Below, in pieces: positions 25,716 through 34,833 of a stretch of 64,000 nt of DNA. The notes below the pieces were generated by a model. That model was given only the letters and a program-made list of their open reading frames with translations. It searched no databases and was not told the DNA's origin. Location: the NCBI GenBank assembly GCA_965204715.1, contig OZ242009.1, positions 3,472,001-3,536,000 of the forward strand. Reading direction: 5' to 3'. This DNA is from CATOSP01 sp965204715 (GTDB lineage Bacteria > Chloroflexota > Dehalococcoidia > Lucifugimonadales > UBA3495). Each line of letters begins with the position of its first letter. Position 1 is the stretch's first letter. A program made the position numbers and the translations under genes.

Positions 25716-26162
25716 ATGGACAATCTGACTCCCGAAGACCGTTCGTGGTGCATGTCGCGTATCCGGTCGCGGGGAATGAAGCCCGAAATAGCGGTTCGGT
25801 CAATGGTCCACCGCCTTGGATACCGGTTCCGCCTCCACAGGCGCGACCTGCCTGGCACTCCGGACTTGGTGCTGCCCCGTCACAAAGCGGTGATATTCGT
25901 CAACGGCTGTTTCTGGCATTGGCACCCTGACCCGAACTGCCCTATCGCGGGCTTGCCGAAGTCCAATCTTGAGTATTGGAAGCCCAAGCTAGATCGAACG
26001 CGCGTCCGCGACCAACAACATGTCGCCGCTCTCCAAGCGGACCACTGGAGGGTGTTGGTTGTCTGGGAGTGCGAATTGAGGAACCCTGCCGATGTTCTAT
26101 CACAGATAAACGAATTCCTGTACGTATTGCAGCCAGAACAGCCCCATTGGTATCGGGGGTGA
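25716..26162 (+). CDS. vsr: Very short patch repair (Vsr)-type endonuclease
   Basis: The start at 25716 gives a 148-residue protein of typical Vsr length. The conserved core is complete: MSRIRSRGMKPE (13-24), LPGTPDLVLP with the catalytic Asp50, FVNGCFWHWH (61-70) with Cys65, His68 and His70, and KSNLEYWKPKL. Vsr nicks T:G mismatches created by m5C deamination; in operons with MutL/MORC-like ATPases it may instead be the restriction nuclease. It is the last gene of the operon. Confidence 0.93.
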   Translation: MDNLTPEDRSWCMSRIRSRGMKPEIAVRSMVHRLGYRFRLHRRDLPGTPDLVLPRHKAVIFVNGCFWHWHPDPNCPIAGLPKSNLEYWKPKLDRTRVRDQQHVAALQADHWRVLVVWECELRNPADVLSQINEFLYVLQPEQPHWYRG

Positions 26163-26371
26163 AGGCATTGCCCGTCTCCTTTTTGCGGTTTCCTCTTTTT
26201 TCAGTAGATAACTCCGCCACTTTACCCAGAAAGGAACCACCTTAACGGAATCTTTTGCCAGGAAATGCGGGTAACAAAGCGGGAAGAGGCTGCGCAGGCG
26301 GCCCAGTCGATTCCCAGTGCTGCCGGCCCTGCCCCTTCCTTGTCACGCAAGTTGCGCTGACCCGAATTCCC

Positions 26372-27046
26372 CTAGTCCATCGGCCAGATACGCCGCGCGG
26401 TGAGGGACGCCACCACGTCTATACCGTCGTAGAGGCGGCCCCGCGCCTTCCAGTCGTCGCGCACTGCCCCCAACTTCTCCCTGGCCGCGGCCGGGTCCCG
26501 TTGCTCGGTCTCGTAGATGGCGAGATACTTGCCCCTGGTGGCCTCCGGGTCGGTGCTCTCGTAGCGGTAGGCGGTGTGGAACGCGCCGCTGTCCAGGATG
26601 TCCGGGATGTGTACGTCCTCGTACCAGCGGTTGAATTCCTTCTCGTCGTGGGTGTCCTTGCAGTTGCTCAACACCACCAGGATGCCCAGGGCCGGCTTGG
26701 CCGCGGCGTTGAACTCGCCGCCCCTGCGCTTGAACACGCCCACCGTCACCGGCTGGATCAGGGGCGTCCCCCGGTCCGCGCCGGCCCGGATGCGGTCGCT
26801 GGCCTCGCGGTGGGCGGGCATGGCCTTCTCAACCTCCTCCCAATCGGTCTCGTAGGTGGCCACGTACTGGCCCGCCGGTGACGCGGGGTCCGAGTTGGCG
26901 AACCGGATAGCGTGACGGAAGACCCCTGGCCCGGTCACGTCCGGCACGTGCATGTGGTTGTACCAGTAGTTGAATTCATCAGCCCTGGAATCGTCGGTGC
27001 AGTTGGTGATCGCCAGCAGCAGCCCGTTTGGGTATCGTCCTTCCAT
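26372..27046 (-). CDS. Tandem EthD-like (dimeric alpha/beta barrel) protein
   Basis: The 224-residue protein is an internal duplication. LLLAITNCTDDSRADEFNYW near residue 9 aligns with ILVVLSNCKDTHDEKEFNRW near residue 121, and HVPDVTGPGVFRHAIRF aligns with HIPDILDSGAFHTAYRY. Each half looks like a ferredoxin-like EthD/antibiotic-monooxygenase domain, so one chain could form a complete barrel. Homologues occur in aromatic and ether degradation clusters, but no activity can be stated. GGAGGGAGT precedes the ATG. Confidence 0.75.
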   Translation of the reverse strand: MEGRYPNGLLLAITNCTDDSRADEFNYWYNHMHVPDVTGPGVFRHAIRFANSDPASPAGQYVATYETDWEEVEKAMPAHREASDRIRAGADRGTPLIQPVTVGVFKRRGGEFNAAAKPALGILVVLSNCKDTHDEKEFNRWYEDVHIPDILDSGAFHTAYRYESTDPEATRGKYLAIYETEQRDPAAAREKLGAVRDDWKARGRLYDGIDVVASLTARRIWPMD

Positions 27047-27218
27047 ACTCCCTCCTCAAGCTCCAGATCCGGGGTTCGGACTTGCGGTTTCGGCAGCGCG
27101 CAGCTGCGTTATAAGGGATAGTCCAGTCGGGAGAATAGTACGGCGGATGGGCAGACTTGTCCACCGGGATGCAGCCCCCGCGACTAACCGCTAGTCACCG
27201 GCCACTGGCCATCGTCCT

Positions 27219-28580
27219 CTAATCGGCCGCGGCAGGAGTCGCCGCAAGCCTGGCGGACTGCCGGTTCGGGTCACCGAGGAACAGGAACAGGGATGCCCCG
27301 GTGGAGCTTACAATGGCCACCGCGGCGAAGGGTATGACGTAGCTTTGGGTCATGTCGAACATGTACCCCGCGAACAGCGGCGCAATCAGCAGCAGGACGT
27401 TCATGGGCACCATCGACATGCCCATGATGCTGGCGAATGACCTCCGCCCGAAGTAGACGCCCCGGATCGCCGTGGTGAGCGAACCGCGGCCTTCGCCCAG
27501 TCCCATCAGCAGCGCGAACAGCATGACCATGGGCATCGTGTGGGTCGCCAGCAGGACGACCACTCCCAGGGACTGGAGAATCGAGAATCCGAAGATGGCC
27601 TGACGGATGGGAATCCGGTCTCCGATATGCCCGCCAATCAGGGTCGAACCAATGCCGATGGCGGTGTAGATGGAGATGACCATGCCCACGGCCTGGAGGG
27701 AGAACCCCCGGTCAACCAGCATCGGCCCCAGGTGGACCATGATGGTGACGACAATGGTGGTGCAGCAGGCGTGGCCGATGCTCATCAGCCAGAAGTTCTT
27801 GGTCCTGATGGCCTCCTGCCAGGTCCAGCTTCGTTCCTCGGTGCTGGCGGCGGGGGAAACAGTGCGCCCGGCGGCAGGGGCGGGGGCCTCCTTCTCTCCA
27901 TCGGGAAGCTGCCCGTAGTCCTCCGGCCGGTTCCGCACCATCTGGGAGATGGGGAACGCCGCGAGGACTACCACGACGCCGATCCCCATCGCCACCGGGC
28001 GCCATCCGAACTGAGTGTCGTCCATCGCCCATGTGATCAGGGGCACCAGCGCCACGACTCCCGTGCGGTAGCCGACCAGCACCCACGACATGGCGGTAGC
28101 CCGGCGGCGCACCCACCAACTGTTGAGCACCGTCATCATGGGCAGCCACGTGCCCAGGCCGCCGCCCAGGCTCATGATCAGGAACGCCGCGTAGAAGTGC
28201 CATAGCTCCCTGATTTGCCCGAACATCAGGAAGCCAAGACCCAGGATGGTGGTGCCGATGACCACCATCCGCCGCGCCCCCAGCTTATCAATCATGATGC
28301 CTTCCAGGGGGCCCATGATGCCGCCTTCGACCCGGGAGAGAGAGAAGGCCAGGGAAAGCTCGGTGCGGGTCCAGCCGAAGTGCCGCTCCAGCACCACGAA
28401 CCACGCCGTCATGCTGTGGAAGAAGGGCACGATGCTCAGGATCATCACCGTCGAGGCCAGGACGATAAGGGACCAGCCGTAAAAGATTCCCCCTTTCACC
28501 TTCTGGGTGGCCGGGGGAATGCTGGTCAGGACCAATATCAACAGGCCCGAGGCCATGATTGCCAAACCGGCGATGGTCAT
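27219..28580 (-). CDS. MFS transporter, OFA/MCT-like
   Basis: The 453-residue protein has an extra N-terminal hydrophobic helix, then the subgroup signature GGIFYGWSLIVLAS near residue 31-44 and about 12 membrane segments with a central cytoplasmic loop (about 220-255) rich in Glu/Pro/Ala. EGIMIDKLGARRM is the conserved loop after helix 2. It is predicted to transport an organic anion. It starts 270 bp from the end of the nuclease-helicase gene, both on the minus strand. Confidence 0.87.
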   Translation of the reverse strand: MTIAGLAIMASGLLILVLTSIPPATQKVKGGIFYGWSLIVLASTVMILSIVPFFHSMTAWFVVLERHFGWTRTELSLAFSLSRVEGGIMGPLEGIMIDKLGARRMVVIGTTILGLGFLMFGQIRELWHFYAAFLIMSLGGGLGTWLPMMTVLNSWWVRRRATAMSWVLVGYRTGVVALVPLITWAMDDTQFGWRPVAMGIGVVVVLAAFPISQMVRNRPEDYGQLPDGEKEAPAPAAGRTVSPAASTEERSWTWQEAIRTKNFWLMSIGHACCTTIVVTIMVHLGPMLVDRGFSLQAVGMVISIYTAIGIGSTLIGGHIGDRIPIRQAIFGFSILQSLGVVVLLATHTMPMVMLFALLMGLGEGRGSLTTAIRGVYFGRRSFASIMGMSMVPMNVLLLIAPLFAGYMFDMTQSYVIPFAAVAIVSSTGASLFLFLGDPNRQSARLAATPAAAD

Positions 28581-28849
28581 GCAGCAGTATCTCTTTGGAC
28601 TGGGGAAATGGACTGAGAAAATCTGCGGGTCAAGACTGGCGCAGATGATAATAATACATAAGAATCTTTATTACAAATCCTGGGTGCCGGGATGCTCTGC
28701 GGCATGGGCCTTTACGAAGGCCATCGTTGCCGGTTTTCCCACGTTTTTCCCCACATTCGCAGTGCAGCCAACCACTCTGGCCATCCCGCATGAATTCGGC
28801 CATCAATCGTTCGCAACGGAGCCGGGCCGTCCGTTCCCGTAACCCGAAC

Positions 28850-31800
28850 CTACAGGGCGATCTCAGACGCCAACTCGCGGTAGCGGCAGAAGGCGTTGGC
28901 CAACTGCATCTGCCGCGGGGTGCGGCATTCGGGGGTGAAGAGCTCCGGGCATCCCACCAGGACGCAGACACAGCGCGCCCTGGACGTGGCCACGTTCAGC
29001 CGGTTCAGGCTATAGAGGAACTCCATCCCGTGGGGAGCGTCCTCCGGCGTGGAAGTGGCCATCGAGTAGACCACGACGGGCGCTTCCTGTCCCTGGAACT
29101 TGTCCACCGTGCCCACCCTCGCCCCGGGCAGCCGCTCCTGGATCTTGAAGACCTGGGCGTTGTAGGGGGCGATTACCAGGACGTCCTCCAGGGTAATCGG
29201 ACTGTCCCGGCCTTCACGGTCGGTCCAAAGGGAGTTGCCGACCAACAGGCCCCGGACCAGTTCCGCCACCATGTCGGCCTCCTCGTCGGAAGAACTCTGG
29301 TTGCCACGGTGCGGGGCAGGCAGGAAGCGAAGCCCGGTCCCAGATACCGGCCCCGGGGATACGACCTGTTGTAGTTCAAGCCCGGAACGCGATGAGAGCT
29401 TGCCCTCGTAGAAGGTCTCCGAGGTGAAGGCACAAACGTCAGGGTGGAGCCGCCAGGTCTCCTCCAGGAACAGCCCCTGGCCCGGCTCGATGGTCTGCCG
29501 TCCTCCAAGGAGGTGGCCCAGGGCCGAGACTTCAGTGCCATCGGGATGGGTGCCCTGGGTGGGCTGGTCCAGTTGCTGCGGGTCCCCCAGCAGGACCAGG
29601 TTTGGCCCGGCATGGGACACGGCAAGGACGTTGGCCAGGGACACCTGGGCCGCTTCGTCCACGAACAGCACGTCCACCGAGTCCCGGGCCTCTCGCCTGG
29701 CCCAGAGCCAGGCGGTGCCGGCGGCAACCTGGCAGCCGCCCTCCAGCTCCTCGAACACCCGGCCGTTGTCAGCCGTCAGGACCACACGAGGGTCGGAAGG
29801 CTCTCCGTCCGGGCTGCCGCTGATCTTGCGGACAGCCCGGATGCCAATGCCCCGTTCCTCCGCTGCCGACAGCGCCTCGTCAAGCAGGTTGACGATGACC
29901 TTGTGGCTGTTGGCGGTGATTCCCACCCGGGCGCCGTTGGCCGCCAGTTCGCAAATCATCCTGGCCCCGGTGTACGTCTTGCCCGCCCCCGGAGGACCCT
30001 GTATGGGCAATACCCCGAAATCCCCGCTGGACGCGATGCGCAGCGCGGCCTCCAGGGCCGTTTCTCCATGCCTGCGGACCGGGTTGCTATCCACGCGCGG
30101 CGGCTCCCGCAGCAGCAGGTCCCTGGCGGCCCGGTATGCTCCGGCTCCGGCAATGCCGTGGTCCGCCACGTGCTCGCCGGTCTGCACCAGGGCCTGCTTC
30201 AGGACGCCGGTGCGCACCAGGTCGTGGGCGAATACGCCCTCGGGGTGAACGTCCGCAGTGTTGCCGCGCTTCCGGATGTCGACGGTGAAACCTTGCGGGT
30301 CCAGGGACACCAGGCTCCCCAGGGGATATCCTCCGGGACTTCGCAGCGCCTCCCCGCCCCGGAGCGACGTTTCCTGGACGGGGAACCGGTAGCGGTGGAC
30401 CGGCGCCCTGTCACTGCCTCCAACCCTGCTTACAAACTCCAGTTGGGCCAGCGCCCCGCGCTCGTCCAGCAGCTCTTCGACCGTGCAGCCGCTCAGCCGG
30501 AAGAACTCCCACCAGACCGCTTTTTCCTCCCGCCGGTGCCAGTCCAGGATGTTCGCCAGGATCCATCTGGCCTGCTGTTCCGGGCCGCGCTCCTCCGGCG
30601 ATACGGGTACGTCCCCGGCGATGCGTTCTCCCAGGTCCCTGATCATCTGCTGCCATTCGGTCAACTGTTCCGACGCATCGCCATCTGCCGGAAGGGGACG
30701 CTCGATGTCCGTCCCACCCTCTACCAGGCCGCGCCGCACCTCCTCCAGCCAGTCGCGGAGGCGAAGGGTGGAGGCACAGTCATCCCGGTTGTATCCCTCC
30801 ACCGCGGCCCTGTATTCCTCGCGGATCTCCTCCGGGCAGCCCAGCTCCAGGGAGGCGGAGATGTTGTAGAGGGCTGCGTTGGCCTCGTTCAGGGCCACGT
30901 CCCGGTCGAACCCGTAAAACCTCTCCAACTCCTTGATGGAATAACTCTCGACGCTGGCGCGCAGGCCGCCGCGGACCACCCGGTAGAGGTCGATGAACAG
31001 GCCGGCGCGGAGCATCCGGTCAACCTCGTCCTCCCGGGTGGCATGACGCCCCATCAGCCGCTTCATTGCGCTGGGTTCGTAGGCCGCGTAGTGGTAGATG
31101 TGCATATCCGGGTGCTCAGCCCAGCGGTCCATCACCCAGTCGACGAACTGCTCGAAGCATCTCTTCTCTTCCTCGTAGGACAGGGCCCACAGCCCGGTGT
31201 ATTCGTGCTCGCCGGCCGTCACGTATCCGAACAGGTACTCAAGGCCCCCGGGACCGGCGAAGGGGTCGCCCTCGAAGTCGAAGAACACGTCCCCCGGTGA
31301 GGGCTGAGGCAACTCGGCCAGGCCCGTCACGGGCTCGGGAGTCAGGGTCTCGTAAACCGGTCTGCCGCTCTTCCTGCCCTCCACCTGCACCCGGGCCTGT
31401 TCCCGGACTCTCTCGTAGCTGGCGGCTGCGCCCCGTTCCGGCTTCCACGGCAGGGGCAGGGGAACTGAGGCCAGACCGCCGGTGGTCGCAACCTCCCGGT
31501 TCGTGAGCTCGTCGACTTGCAGTCCGCTGATGCCTGCCACCAGGCAAAGATGGTCGTCACGGCGCCGGCGGACCGCACACTGCCAGATCCACGGGCACAC
31601 CTCGCAGTGCTCCCTCGGGTCCGGGTAGGTCTCGCCCTGGTTCCCATTGGCAATGGCCGACTCCAGCCGGGTCTTCACCAGCCGGTAGTAGGCCGCGTAG
31701 TCGCTGGTGCGGTACTCCTGGGGCTGGAACCCGGTCCAGGGGGCCACAACGTACATCCGCTCCGGCAGGACGCCCTGCACTCCCCGGACCAGGTCGGCGT

Positions 31801-32251
31801 AGAGGGACAGTTGCAGGATTGTGCCGCCCCTGGTCTCGCGGGCCAGCTTGGTATCGATAACCTCATAGGACCAACTCCCGATGCCGCTGGGGACTTCCAC
31901 CCGCTTCAGGATGTCGGTGCGTCCTCCCCATTTGCCGTCAGAGAGCGCGCCCTGAACGATGACCTCGCGGCCGGCCCGCATGGCTTCTATGGTCGCGGCT
32001 ACGGTGGAATCGTCGAGCCCCGTTCCGTTGATGAAAGTCACTTCGTGCCCGGTCGCCTGCAGGTGACGGATGTAGTCTTGCTCGTGGGCCAGGCCTCTTT
32101 CGCGCATCAGGTCCAGTGACGGGTCCCAGCCACCAGGGGCCGGCCTTGTCCCGGCCGCCGCTTCATGGTCGAGCATGGTCAGGTGCCGGCAGGCCAGGTG
32201 GTTCACCAGGTCGGTGGCGCTGAGCCGGATATTACCGTCGACGATGTGCAT
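28850..32251 (-). CDS. TM0106-type RecB-like nuclease fused to superfamily 1 helicase
   Basis: The start is placed at 32251 (MHIVDGNIRLSATDL), giving 1133 residues; the frame is open upstream with a possible GTG 15 bases earlier. The N-terminal half carries the TM0106/RecB-like region. It includes a Cys cluster HCEVCPWIWQC near residues 235-245 that may bind an Fe-S centre, and VFFDFEGDPFAGPGG. The C-terminal half is an Upf1/Dna2-like helicase: GPPGAGKTYTG (~752), FVDEAAQVSLA (~865), DKFQGQEAPVVVYS (~1052) and LNRLNVATSRAR. A role in DNA end processing or repair is expected. It is divergent from the tRNA region. Confidence 0.9.
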   Translation of the reverse strand: MHIVDGNIRLSATDLVNHLACRHLTMLDHEAAAGTRPAPGGWDPSLDLMRERGLAHEQDYIRHLQATGHEVTFINGTGLDDSTVAATIEAMRAGREVIVQGALSDGKWGGRTDILKRVEVPSGIGSWSYEVIDTKLARETRGGTILQLSLYADLVRGVQGVLPERMYVVAPWTGFQPQEYRTSDYAAYYRLVKTRLESAIANGNQGETYPDPREHCEVCPWIWQCAVRRRRDDHLCLVAGISGLQVDELTNREVATTGGLASVPLPLPWKPERGAAASYERVREQARVQVEGRKSGRPVYETLTPEPVTGLAELPQPSPGDVFFDFEGDPFAGPGGLEYLFGYVTAGEHEYTGLWALSYEEEKRCFEQFVDWVMDRWAEHPDMHIYHYAAYEPSAMKRLMGRHATREDEVDRMLRAGLFIDLYRVVRGGLRASVESYSIKELERFYGFDRDVALNEANAALYNISASLELGCPEEIREEYRAAVEGYNRDDCASTLRLRDWLEEVRRGLVEGGTDIERPLPADGDASEQLTEWQQMIRDLGERIAGDVPVSPEERGPEQQARWILANILDWHRREEKAVWWEFFRLSGCTVEELLDERGALAQLEFVSRVGGSDRAPVHRYRFPVQETSLRGGEALRSPGGYPLGSLVSLDPQGFTVDIRKRGNTADVHPEGVFAHDLVRTGVLKQALVQTGEHVADHGIAGAGAYRAARDLLLREPPRVDSNPVRRHGETALEAALRIASSGDFGVLPIQGPPGAGKTYTGARMICELAANGARVGITANSHKVIVNLLDEALSAAEERGIGIRAVRKISGSPDGEPSDPRVVLTADNGRVFEELEGGCQVAAGTAWLWARREARDSVDVLFVDEAAQVSLANVLAVSHAGPNLVLLGDPQQLDQPTQGTHPDGTEVSALGHLLGGRQTIEPGQGLFLEETWRLHPDVCAFTSETFYEGKLSSRSGLELQQVVSPGPVSGTGLRFLPAPHRGNQSSSDEEADMVAELVRGLLVGNSLWTDREGRDSPITLEDVLVIAPYNAQVFKIQERLPGARVGTVDKFQGQEAPVVVYSMATSTPEDAPHGMEFLYSLNRLNVATSRARCVCVLVGCPELFTPECRTPRQMQLANAFCRYRELASEIAL

Positions 32252-32482
32252 GGGAACTACACTCACTGTGGAATTTAGGGTGGCCCCAGGCTGAGGGGCC
32301 CAGGGTTGGCCGTTCAGCCTATACTTGCCCGCCGCCCCATCCAGAGAGTACGGGGGTGTGGGAAAACCGTAATGGACATTCCATAGTGGACATTGCTGGA
32401 CAAAGTCAAGGGAGAGGGACACCGAGGTGAAACTGGCTGTGGGCAAGAATGGACGTTACTGGACGGCTTTTGGAAGTCGAGG

Positions 32483-32568
32483 TGGTGCCGAAGGTCGGAG
32501 TCGAACCGACACGGGGTTGCCCCCACCGGTTTTTGAGACCGGCGCGTCTACCATTCCGCCACTTCGGC
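32483..32568 (-). tRNA. tRNA-Leu (anticodon CAA)
   Basis: The minus strand folds as a class II tRNA: acceptor GCCGAAG pairs with CTTCGGC, the anticodon stem CCGGT/ACCGG encloses CTCAAAA, giving anticodon CAA (Leu, UUG codon). A long variable arm (TGGGGGCAACCCCG) and a GTTCGACTC T-loop follow. The 3' CCA is encoded. It borders a cluster of degraded insertion sequences, a common situation at tRNA genes. Confidence 0.95.
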
Positions 32569-32689
32569 ACAGCTACGAATTCGCCGTTCCGGAGACCGTT
32601 TTGCCTGAATTGTCACCGGATTCTGCCACCTTGGCACTCCAGGACACTCAGCGCCACTCAGAGATTTTATCACATCCCCCGGGCAGGGT

Positions 32690-33535
32690 GGACCGCAGGT
32701 GTTCAAACGGTTGGGCCGGGGGGCTTTCGAGGCGGCGTTTCGGGAATGGGTTCGCGGGGAATCCGGCGGTCAGGCGGATGCAGTGACCATTGACGGCAAG
32801 AGTCTGAGGGTATTCATGACGAGGAATTGGCGGGAGGGCATCTGGTGGCGGCATGCGCCCATCAACTGGGCCTGACTCTGGCACAAAAAGGGGTATACGG
32901 AGGAGGAAGGGGAGTTGAGCGCAGCACCGGAACTGCTGGCGCAAGTTGATCTGAAGGGTCGGGTGGTGACCGGGGATGCTGGACCCAGAAGCCTTCCAGC
33001 AGTGGTTCCTGGGGTTCATGGAGCAGTTTGCTCAAGGTCTGGAGGGTGTGGTGTCCTGGACGGCAAGGCTTTGCGGCGTTCTTACAACCGGGCTGAAGGA
33101 CGTTCACCCCTGCAACTGGTCAGGGCTTGGGCTGATGAGCAACGATTGGTGTTGGGGCAACTGGCCGCCGCCGGCAAATCCAAGGAGATTGCCGCAGAAC
33201 CCCAACTGCTGAAAATGCTGACCTTGCGGGGCCAGGTGGTTACCGCTGGCGCCATGCATTGCCAACGCCAGGCAGCCCAATAGGTGGTGGAGCAGGTGGG
33301 AGACTACGCGCTGGCGCTGAAAGACAATCAGGGTACGCTGCATGACGGCGTACAGTTGTTTCTGGATGTCTCTGGACGGCCCGGCCACGCCCGTAGCGCA
33401 GGCATGATTGTCCGAACGAGTCCTGGTCATCATCCACCTGTGCCGGAGCAGTCTGGCGGGTGATGTGCAATTGCTGTCCAAGAGCTCGTTGTTTTCTCCA
33501 TGTCGTTCAACTGTGGGGCAATCATCCGGAATCGA
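32690..33535 (+). pseudogene. Degenerate ISAs1-family transposase remnants
   Basis: Two overlapping pieces of ISAs1-like transposase are readable. The first (about 32690-32990) has AFREWVRGESGG and VTIDGKSLRV, the DGK strand of this family, then stops and shifts. The second (about 33040-33410) reads VLDGKALRRSYN, LVRAWADEQRLVLGQ and, after an in-frame TAG at 33281, DYALALKDNQGTLHDGVQ. The repetition of the DGK region suggests two insertions or an internal duplication. No product can be functional. Confidence 0.75.
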
Positions 33536-33554
33536 GACGGGTGGCCGAAATTAG

Positions 33555-34711
33555 GGATACTCTGAACAAGGCCCGTCATGGCCTGACTGGTGTCTGACAT
33601 ATGGGTAAGCGGGCGAATAGCGCGGTCCCGGACTGGCTGTCCGGCATTCAGCCCTGGCGTTTTGCCTCCTTAGCAGGGCCATCGTGGGCTAGACGCAGGC
33701 CTGAGGGTCGGTTGGCAATGCCCGGGTCCAACTACACCCCCAGTTGTCCCTCGACAGTTAGCAGGTTTCCCAGCCCGAACAGCAGGGCCAGACGTTGCCT
33801 GTTCTTCATCAACCCCCGGTAGCGCACCTTCCCGTAGCCGAACAGACGCTTCACCTTCAGGAAAGGATGCTCCACCTTGGCCCTCACGGACGCCTTCGCC
33901 TTCTCCGCCAGCGCCGCATCACTCCCAGGTTTCAGCTTCCGCCGCTGGCCAGGACGCATCGCCACCTGCCACTCCACCTCCAACCCTTGAGTCTCCTCCC
34001 GCTTGTGAACCCCCTGATACCCGGCATCTCCCCACACCACCGTCTCCCCGCCGTGGTGCTCACGCTATGCACTATGCCCGTCTCAGAGTCCACCCCGATG
34101 TGCGCCTTCATCCCGAAGCGCCACTGGTTCCCCTTCCTGGTCTGGTGCATCTCAGGGTCCCGCTCCCCAGACCGGTTCTTGGCGGACGGCGGCGCCTCTA
34201 TGATGGCGGCGTCCACGATGGCGCCCTCCCGCAACTTCAGCCCTTGGGACTCCAGGCGCCCGTTGATCTCCTCCAGCAAACTCTCCCCCAAGCCGTGGCG
34301 CTCCATTAGATGACGGAAATGCAGGATGGTGGTTTCACCGGGCAATGGACCAGTGAGCTTCAGTCCCACGAACCGCCGCACCGGATCAGACTCGTAGAGC
34401 AGGTCCTCCATACCGGGGTCGCTGAGGTTGTAGAACAGCTGCACGCAGTGAATTCGCGGCATGGCCGGCAGAGGGTAGGGGTGCGGCCCCGTCCGGCCTT
34501 GGGGTAGAAGGGACGGATCAGCTCCTCCAGGCTCTGCCAGGGAATCAGGCCCTCCATGCGCTCCAGGAACTGTTCCCGGCGAGTCTTGCGCTTCTTGCCC
34601 TGGTACTCCAGGCCGGAGAACGCCGGCTGGTCCATCTTATCTCATCCTTGACCCAAATCGAGGCTGCCAGTCATACTATGCCACACCAACTCCAACTTGT
34701 TCAGAGTATCC
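33555..34711 (-). mobile_element. IS5-family insertion sequence with 16-bp terminal inverted repeats
   Basis: GGATACTCTGAACAAG at 33555-33570 is matched exactly by its complement at 34696-34711, enclosing a single transposase gene on the minus strand. The 1157-bp length fits the IS5 group. The four bases on each side (TTAG and TTCA) do not match, so no clear target duplication remains. The left end abuts the ISAs1 remnant, so this element landed in or beside older IS debris. Confidence 0.8.
33732..34635 (-). pseudogene. Broken IS5-family transposase
   Basis: Three collinear frames make up one transposase: MDQPAFSGLEYQGKKRKTRR (from 34635), then PRIHCVQLFYNLSDPGMEDL (to about 34050), then VWGDAGYQGVHKREET (to 33732). 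A one-base loss near 34480 separates the first two. An internal deletion near 34050 removes the segment before WGDAGY. The Asp of DAAIIEAPPS, the Asp of WGDAGY and the Glu region before FGYGKVRYRG are present, but the breaks make it inactive. Confidence 0.85.
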
Positions 34712-34833
34712 TTCACGAAGATGCGATTAAATGTCGGAGATGTTGGGAGTCCGATTCATCTACGGATGCAACGTCCCAATAGAAGGAACAAGACAATCCC
34801 ATGTTGTCCAAAAGCATAGGAAAGGACAGTCCC

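Noticed and set aside
29444..31300. 618-residue open frame on the plus strand
   Set aside because: It is antisense to the nuclease-helicase, which has Walker A and B and other helicase motifs in order.
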